Shown: piece after piece, positions 59,431 through 64,000 of the stretch
Numbering within the stretch: position 1 is the first letter of the stretch
Layout: each line of letters opens with the position of its first letter
Origin: Pseudomonadota bacterium
Lineage (GTDB): Bacteria; Pseudomonadota; Alphaproteobacteria; Caulobacterales; Caulobacteraceae
DNA: 64,000 nucleotides
Direction of reading: 5' to 3'
NCBI GenBank assembly: GCA_020161365.1
Contig: JAIUNU010000002.1
Coordinates: 452,528-516,527, forward strand
Made by a program: the position numbers and the translations under genes
The notes under the pieces: generated by a model
Database searches by the model: none
What the model saw: the letters and a program-made list of their open reading frames with translations, nothing else
Told to the model about the DNA's origin: nothing

Positions 59431-59868
59431 ATGGCTGATCTCAAGTTTGAGCGGTTGCGCAAGCGCCCCGACTTCCTGCTGGCCGCCAAGGCCCCAGCCC
59501 TGTCGCGTGGGGCGGTGTTCATCCAGATGCGTCCGCGCGGCGATGACGACCCCACGGTGCGGGTCGGCTTCACCGCCACCAAGAAGATCGGCGGCGCCGT
59601 CGAGCGCAACCGCGCCAAGCGCCGCCTGCGCGAGGCCGCCCGGCTGATCCTGCCCCTTCATGCGCGCCCGTCGCATGACTATGTCTTCATCGCGAGGGGC
59701 GGCACGGGGACACGCGAATGGGCGCGTTTGCTTGACGATGTCAAAACCGCGCTGATAAGCCTCGCCGCCGACCAAGATCGCGGGGGACCCAAGGTTTCCC
59801 GGCGTTCCCCCGGCGCTCTCGACGACGCCGCCTCTTCATCACAGCCCGATCCCACAGTTTCCGGTTAA
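59431..59868 (+). CDS. rnpA: Ribonuclease P protein component
   Basis: A 145-residue RnpA, the protein cofactor that helps RNase P RNA process tRNA 5' ends. Visible: [46 protein letters not shown] (the RNR signature) and [11 protein letters not shown]. The C-terminal 30 residues are an extension without similarity. The ATG is directly behind a terminator-like hairpin with no ribosome site, so the true start or mode of expression is uncertain. The yidC ATG follows the stop by seven bases; no yidD is present between. Confidence 0.94.
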   Translation: MADLKFERLRKRPDFLLAAKAPALSRGAVFIQMRPRGDDDPTVRVGFTATKKIGGAVERNRAKRRLREAARLILPLHARPSHDYVFIARGGTGTREWARLLDDVKTALISLAADQDRGGPKVSRRSPGALDDAASSSQPDPTVSG

Positions 59869-59875
59869 GCGCTCC

Positions 59876-61723
59876 ATGCAGAACGACAACAAAAACACGC
59901 TGATGTTCATCGTCAGCGCGTTCGCGATCCTGATCGGGTACCAGTTCCTCGTCCTGGGTCCGCAGCAGAAGAAGGCCGAAGCCGAGTTCCGCGCCAAGAA
60001 GGCTGCCGAACAGCAGCTAGCCGTCAAGTCCGGCGTGACTCTGGACGCCAACGGCAATCCGGCCCCGCTGCGCCTCTCGCGCGACGCCGCCAAGGCGCTG
60101 AGCCCGCGCATCACCGTCGACACCCCGTCGCTGTCGGGCTCGATCGCCCTGAAGGGCGCGCGGATCGACGACCTGTTCCTGCGCAAGTACGACGAAACCA
60201 CCAAGAAGGACTCGCCGCCGGTCGAGCTGTTCCGCCCCGAGGGCGCCGAGCACGCCTGGTTCGCCGATTTCGGCTGGGCCGGCGCCAACCTGCCGGGCCT
60301 GCCTGACAGCCGCACCGTCTGGACCGCTGCGCCGGGCCAGGTGCTGCGTCCCAATTCGCCGGTGACCCTCACCTATGACAACGGCCAGGGCCTGGTCTTC
60401 ACGCGCGTCATCGCCGTCGACGACCAGGCGATGTTCACCGTCACCGATAGCGTCAAGAACAACGGGACCAACGGCCTGCAGCTGGCGCCGTACGCGACCG
60501 TGCAGCGCCAGGGCGTCCATGACAGCCTGGGCAAGAACCAGATCGTCCACGAAGGCGCCATCGGCGTCCTGGGCGGCGCGGGCGACCAGAAGCTGGAGAT
60601 GGCCAAGTACGGCAAGTGGAAGAAGGACAAGCCGCTGCAGTCCTTCGACTCGGTCGGCGGCTGGACCGGCATCACCGACAAGTACTGGCTGGCCGCCCTG
60701 ATCCCGGGTCAGGACCAAGCCATCAAGGCCCAGTATCGCGTGACCAACGTGGCGGGCACCGACGTCTATGACGTCAACTTCCTGGCTCCGGTTCAGGTGC
60801 TGAATCCCGGCGCCACCGTCACCCAGACCACCCGCCTGTTCGCCGGCGCCAAGACCGTGCCGCTGCTGCGCAAGTACGAGTACGGCGCCAATCCCGCGCC
60901 CGCGATCTGGGAGTTCTGGAACAAAACCAAGGCGGAAATCCCGCGCTTCGACGACGCCGTCGACTGGGGCATGTTCCGCTTCTTCACGCGGCCGATCTTC
61001 AACATCCTGGAGATCTTCTATCACCTGGTCGGCAACTTCGGCCTGGCCATCATGCTGCTGACCGTCGTGCTCAAGCTCGTCCTCTATCCGATGGCGGACA
61101 AGAGCTACGAGTCGATGGCCAAGATGAAGAAGATCGCGCCCGAGGTCGAAAAGCTGAAGGCCAAGCACAAGGACGATCCGGCCAAGCAGCAGCAGGAGAT
61201 GATGGCGCTGTATCAGAAGGAAAAGATCAACCCGATGATGGGTTGTCTGCCGATGCTGATCCAGATCCCGGTCTTCTACTCGCTGTACAAGGTGCTGACC
61301 GTCACCATCGAAATGCGCCACGCGCCGTTCTTCGGCTGGATCCAGGACCTGTCGGCGCCGGATCCGACGACGATCTTCAACCTGTTCGGCCTGATCCCCT
61401 GGAACCCGGGCACGCTGCCGCTGGTCGGCGCGATGATCGCCCACCTCGGCGTCTGGCCGCTGCTGTACGGGATCACCATGTGGCTGACTACGGCGATGAA
61501 CCCGCCGGCCGGCGACCCCATCCAGCAGAAGATCTTCCAGTGGTTCCCGGTGATCTTCACCTTCACCCTGTCGGGCTTTGCCGTGGGCCTGGTGATCTAC
61601 TGGTGCTGGTCGAACGTTCTGACCATCGTCCAGCAGTACATCATCATGCGCCGCTACAAGGTCGAGAACCCGATCGACAAGATCATCGCGCGCCTGCAGG
61701 GCAAGACGGCTGGCGCGACCTGA
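59876..61723 (+). CDS. yidC: Membrane protein insertase YidC
   Basis: A 615-residue Oxa1/YidC-family insertase: N-terminal TM ([21 protein letters not shown]), a large periplasmic beta-domain (about residues 50-345), then the conserved five-helix core with [61 protein letters not shown] and [24 protein letters not shown]. It inserts and folds inner-membrane proteins with or without SecYEG. The TGA overlaps the engB ATG by one base. Confidence 0.98.
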   Translation: MQNDNKNTLMFIVSAFAILIGYQFLVLGPQQKKAEAEFRAKKAAEQQLAVKSGVTLDANGNPAPLRLSRDAAKALSPRITVDTPSLSGSIALKGARIDDLFLRKYDETTKKDSPPVELFRPEGAEHAWFADFGWAGANLPGLPDSRTVWTAAPGQVLRPNSPVTLTYDNGQGLVFTRVIAVDDQAMFTVTDSVKNNGTNGLQLAPYATVQRQGVHDSLGKNQIVHEGAIGVLGGAGDQKLEMAKYGKWKKDKPLQSFDSVGGWTGITDKYWLAALIPGQDQAIKAQYRVTNVAGTDVYDVNFLAPVQVLNPGATVTQTTRLFAGAKTVPLLRKYEYGANPAPAIWEFWNKTKAEIPRFDDAVDWGMFRFFTRPIFNILEIFYHLVGNFGLAIMLLTVVLKLVLYPMADKSYESMAKMKKIAPEVEKLKAKHKDDPAKQQQEMMALYQKEKINPMMGCLPMLIQIPVFYSLYKVLTVTIEMRHAPFFGWIQDLSAPDPTTIFNLFGLIPWNPGTLPLVGAMIAHLGVWPLLYGITMWLTTAMNPPAGDPIQQKIFQWFPVIFTFTLSGFAVGLVIYWCWSNVLTIVQQYIIMRRYKVENPIDKIIARLQGKTAGAT

Positions 61724-62412
61724 TGAGCGAGGAACCGAAGCTCCCCAAGGAACCGCCGGTCCTGCTGCCGGGCGCGGCCGATTTCACGGACGAGCAGATC
61801 GAGACCGCGCGCGTGTTCTTCGCCCAGCCGGTGTCGTTCATCATGGGGGCGGTGCGCATGGACGCCATGCCGCCGTCCGACCTGCCCGAGGTGGCCTTCG
61901 CCGGCCGCTCGAACGTGGGCAAGTCCAGCCTGATCAACGGGCTGGTGAACCAGAAATACCTGGCCCGCGCCTCGAACGAGCCAGGCCGCACGCGGGAGAT
62001 CAACTTCTTCCTGCTGGCCGAGAAGGTGCGCCTGGTCGACCTGCCCGGCTATGGCTTCGCGCGGGTCTCGCGCTCGGTCGCCGACAAGTTCCAGGACCTG
62101 GGCCGCGCCTACCTGCGCGGCCGCCCGAACCTCAAGCGCGTCTATGTGCTGATCGACGCCCGCCATGGCCTGAAGAAGGTCGACCTGGAGGCGCTGGACG
62201 CCCTGGACGTCGCGGCGGTCTCCTACCAGATCGTCCTGACCAAGGCCGACAAGATCAAGCCGGCCGAGGTCGACAAGGTCGTGGCCGAGACCACCAAGGC
62301 CATCGCCAAGCGCGCTGCGGCCTTCCCGCGCGTGCTGGCCACGTCGTCGGAAAAGGGCCTGGGCATGCCGGAACTGCGCGCCGAGATCGTGCGGCTCTGC
62401 ATCGAGGAGTGA
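61723..62412 (+). CDS. engB: Ribosome biogenesis GTPase YsxC/EngB
   Basis: A 229-residue TrmE-Era-EngA-type GTPase needed for large-subunit assembly. G1 [10 protein letters not shown]2 TRE region ([10 protein letters not shown]), G3 DLPGYG, G4 TKADK and G5 SSEKG are all visible. The N-terminal 60 residues form an extension. It starts within the yidC stop (TGATG). Confidence 0.97.
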   Translation: MSEEPKLPKEPPVLLPGAADFTDEQIETARVFFAQPVSFIMGAVRMDAMPPSDLPEVAFAGRSNVGKSSLINGLVNQKYLARASNEPGRTREINFFLLAEKVRLVDLPGYGFARVSRSVADKFQDLGRAYLRGRPNLKRVYVLIDARHGLKKVDLEALDALDVAAVSYQIVLTKADKIKPAEVDKVVAETTKAIAKRAAAFPRVLATSSEKGLGMPELRAEIVRLCIEE

Positions 62413-62436
62413 GCTAGGTCTCGCGCTTCAACATGG

Positions 62437-62557
62437 TGTCATCCCGGAAGCCTCGCAGAGGCTATCCGGGACCCAGGGGGTGAAGGAACGCGGTGCGCGC
62501 CGCCCCTGGGTCCCGGCTCTCCCCCCGGCTTTCGCCGGGGCTCGGCCGGGATGACAC
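62437..62557. repeat. Inverted intergenic repeat, family 2
   Basis: TGTCATCCCGG ... GCCGGGATGACAC with internal GGGACCCAGGGG / CCCCTGGGTCCC pairing, as at 55803-55905. It follows engB by 24 bases and fills much of the 258-bp gap before the next gene. Confidence 0.85.
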
Positions 62558-62670
62558 ATGTTTTGAGAAGTCGTCTGATCCAAACAGCTTTACTGTCGTC
62601 AATTAACCCCACGCTAGGGTTCTCCCGCCAGAACCCCCGCCCTCCTGTTTCCTAGAAAAGTCCGCCCGCC

Positions 62671-63156
62671 ATGAACCGCCACGACCTTAAGACCTGGCCC
62701 AAGTACTTCGCCGCCGTCCGTTCCGGCCAGAAGCGCTTCGAGATCCGCCGCAACGACCGCGACTTCGCGGTGGGCGATATCCTGGTCCTGCGCGAGTTCG
62801 ATCCGGCCACCGACACCTATACCGGCCAGTTCGAAGAGCGGCAGATCACCTTCCTGCTGTCAGAAGAAGACTATGGCGGCGTGATCCACGGCTTCGTGGC
62901 GATCGGCTTCGGCGACGTTCCGACCCACCCGACGGCGCCGGCCGAAGGCGCCCTGACCGCACAGGAGCTGGCTGCCTGGCACGAGACCGCCTCGGCCAAC
63001 GCGTCCCTGCGCGCCCAGGAGGCCCGCAAGGTCTCGGAGAGCTACGCCAAGAGCAATATGAGCGTCGCGGCCGACCGCCATGGCGCGGTGGCCGACGCGG
63101 CCGAGGCCGAGGCCAGCTTCCACGCCCAGGCGGCGCGGATCGTCAGCCAGGGCTGA
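62671..63156 (+). CDS. DUF3850 (ASCH/PUA-like) domain protein
   Basis: A 161-residue protein. Residues 1-85 match the DUF3850 ASCH-like beta-barrel (HDLKTWPKYFAAVRSGQKRFEIRRNDRDFAVGDILVLREF...), a fold that usually binds RNA or modified nucleotides. Residues 95-160 are an Ala-rich helical extension not usual for the domain. DUF3850 genes are often phage-linked, but here it is a single chromosomal gene followed by a strong terminator. Confidence 0.88.
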   Translation: MNRHDLKTWPKYFAAVRSGQKRFEIRRNDRDFAVGDILVLREFDPATDTYTGQFEERQITFLLSEEDYGGVIHGFVAIGFGDVPTHPTAPAEGALTAQELAAWHETASANASLRAQEARKVSESYAKSNMSVAADRHGAVADAAEAEASFHAQAARIVSQG

Positions 63157-63164
63157 GCCGAACG

Positions 63165-63199
63165 AAAAAGGCCGCCGGGGTGTCCCCGGCGGCCTTTTT
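63165..63199. terminator. Bidirectional intrinsic terminator
   Basis: 16-bp perfect stem AAAAAGGCCGCCGGGG / CCCCGGCGGCCTTTTT with a 3-base loop between the convergent DUF3850 and cheW genes; T runs on both strands. Confidence 0.92.
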
Positions 63200-63221
63200 C
63201 TTTTCCGAAGACGAGCGCCGA

Positions 63222-63677
63222 TCAGGCGGCTTCGCTGACCTGGGCCGGGAACACGTCTTCCATGCGCAGATAGGTGATCAGACGGTTTTCCATCGAGATG
63301 ATCGCCTGGATGTAGCGCAGCTCCTCGACACCGACGTCCGGCGCCGGCTGCAGGCTCTCGCGCGGCACGGTGAAGGTTTCCGACACGGCGTCCACCAGGA
63401 TGCCGGCCAGACGGTCGCGGCACTCGACGACGACGATGACGTGGCGGGTCTCGGGGATCGTGACCCCTAGGCCGAGGCGGTTGCGCAGGTCGATGACCGG
63501 CATGATCGCGCCGCGCAGGTTGATGACGCCGCGCATGTAGTTGGGCGCATGCGGGATCGGCGTGGCGGGCGTCCAACCGCGGATTTCCCGCACCGTCTTC
63601 ACGTCGATGCAGAACTCCTGCTCACCGATGCAGAACGAGATCAGTTCAAGAGCGGGCGCGGCGTTGTCGGTCATCAC
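63222..63677 (-). CDS. cheW: Chemotaxis coupling protein CheW
   Basis: A 151-residue CheW made of one SH3-like coupling domain: ISFCIGEQEFCIDVKTVREI, PHAPNYMRGVINLRGAIMPVIDLR (the hallmark) and RLAGILVDAVSETF. It links chemoreceptors to CheA. No other che gene is adjacent, so it is an orphan cheW or part of a receptor system encoded elsewhere. GGGGA precedes the ATG. Confidence 0.96.
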   Translation of the reverse strand: MMTDNAAPALELISFCIGEQEFCIDVKTVREIRGWTPATPIPHAPNYMRGVINLRGAIMPVIDLRNRLGLGVTIPETRHVIVVVECRDRLAGILVDAVSETFTVPRESLQPAPDVGVEELRYIQAIISMENRLITYLRMEDVFPAQVSEAA

Positions 63678-63782
63678 GGTTCCCCGTTGCGAATGGCTGC
63701 CCCGGAGCGGCGATCGACGCGCTTCCGGGCCTGAGCCAGAAGAACCCGCGTCGCGTTTAACAAGCGTTAATTGGTGAACAAA

Positions 63783-63809
63783 GGGGGCGCGCCGGAATGT
63801 CGCGCCCCC
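63783..63809 (-). terminator. Terminator of the cyd operon
   Basis: On the minus strand: stem GGGGGCGCG / CGCGCCCCC followed by TTTGTT, 26 bases after the cydX stop. Confidence 0.8.
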
Positions 63810-63835
63810 TCAATTCGGGTCTCAAACAGGCGGGC

Positions 63836-63955
63836 TCAGGCCTCGTCGAGGCCTTCGTCGCCCTCGTCGGACAGGCCGAACTCGTACCACATGCCGTTGA
63901 GCACGCCGAAGGCGACGGCGAGGCCCAGGCCGAGGATCCAGGTGAAGTACCACAT
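63836..63955 (-). CDS. cydX: Cytochrome bd oxidase small subunit CydX
   Basis: A 39-residue membrane protein (MWYFTWILGLGLAVAFGVLN, then GMWYE and an acidic tail). The MWYFTWILG opening and the single span are the YbgT/CydX pattern; CydX stabilises the haem site of cytochrome bd oxidase. The ATG follows AAGGAAAC by six bases. It lies 18 bases after the end of a gene whose last codons read LAVNPDLY, consistent with cydB. A terminator follows. Confidence 0.93.
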   Translation of the reverse strand: MWYFTWILGLGLAVAFGVLNGMWYEFGLSDEGDEGLDEA

Positions 63956-63973
63956 CGGTTTGTTTCCTTCGGA

Positions 63974-64000
63974 TCAGTAGAGGTCGGGATTGACCGCCAG
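63974..64000 (-). CDS. Last codons of the gene upstream of cydX, probably cydB
   Basis: Only eight residues (LAVNPDLY) and a TGA are inside the window. The position directly upstream of cydX and the sequence fit the C-terminus of cytochrome bd oxidase subunit II; the identity rests on context. Confidence 0.65.
   Translation of the reverse strand: MAVNPDLY

Noticed and set aside
1..64000. CRISPR array, rRNA or tRNA genes
   Set aside because: No regularly spaced direct repeats, no rRNA-like stretches and no T-loop/acceptor pattern were found by eye; a dedicated tRNA scan was not possible.

Overview
The window looks like chromosome of a Caulobacter species, close to C. vibrioides or C. segnis. 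The reasons are high GC with strong GC bias at third codon positions, a pair of short 273-residue beta-type flagellins, NodT-type and RND efflux genes, many secreted polysaccharide-degrading enzymes, TonB-dependent uptake, LacI-type operators resembling the C. crescentus xylose operator, and recurrent intergenic palindromic repeats. No rRNA or tRNA gene was recognised.

Layout. 1-2105: end of an RND efflux operon (pump, then NodT outer-membrane factor). 2340-6495: Lrp-type regulator divergent from a short bifunctional proline dehydrogenase (putA). 6628-12378: secreted GH5 mannanase-like enzyme, carboxylesterase and GH3 beta-glucosidase, each with a different LacI-type palindrome upstream. 12601-14565: two monocistronic flagellin genes whose leaders carry the same pair of stem-loops, with compensatory base changes. 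15143-16780: WrbA quinone reductase divergent from a LysR regulator. 16992-22568: a probable regulon of a GntR/FCD regulator: serine hydrolase, M28-like exported protein and TonB receptor. A 16-bp ATTATCGATAAT-cored palindrome lies before the hydrolase and before the receptor. 22664-26696: two-component system, then exported Gly/Ser/Thr-rich protein, EF-hand protein and membrane fatty-acid/sterol hydroxylase.

26700-35020 is an accessory island. It has a decayed serine-recombinase fragment at its left edge, an orphan relaxase with CopG-like and DUF2840 genes (remains of an integrative conjugative element), an alpha/beta hydrolase, an XRE regulator, a gene broken by an in-frame TAG, and a large serine recombinase that is frameshifted near its C-terminus. 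A 23-bp imperfect direct repeat lies near both edges.

35020-49181: GH31 alpha-xylosidase-like enzyme, divergent De Ley-Doudoroff genes dgoK/dgoA, a LuxR-type HTH protein with a nested second gene, thiolase, carotenoid oxygenase, a low-GC pair (HExxH protein plus exported partner), PQQ-type sugar dehydrogenase and a TesA-like esterase. 49326-53563: RND pump and adaptor. 53653-59093: GST, flavin monooxygenase, TetR, esterase and quinone oxidoreductase. 59203-62412: the rpmH-rnpA-yidC-engB housekeeping cluster. 62671-64000: DUF3850 protein, CheW, and the tail of a cydB-cydX operon.

The GH5, GH3, GH31, esterase and dgo genes fit hemicellulose (mannan/xyloglucan) and galactose use. The most unusual items are the covarying flagellin leaders, the palindrome-linked GntR regulon with a probably zinc-less M28-like protein, the nested HTH locus at 39741-40544, the HExxH/exported-partner pair, and the decaying conjugative island.
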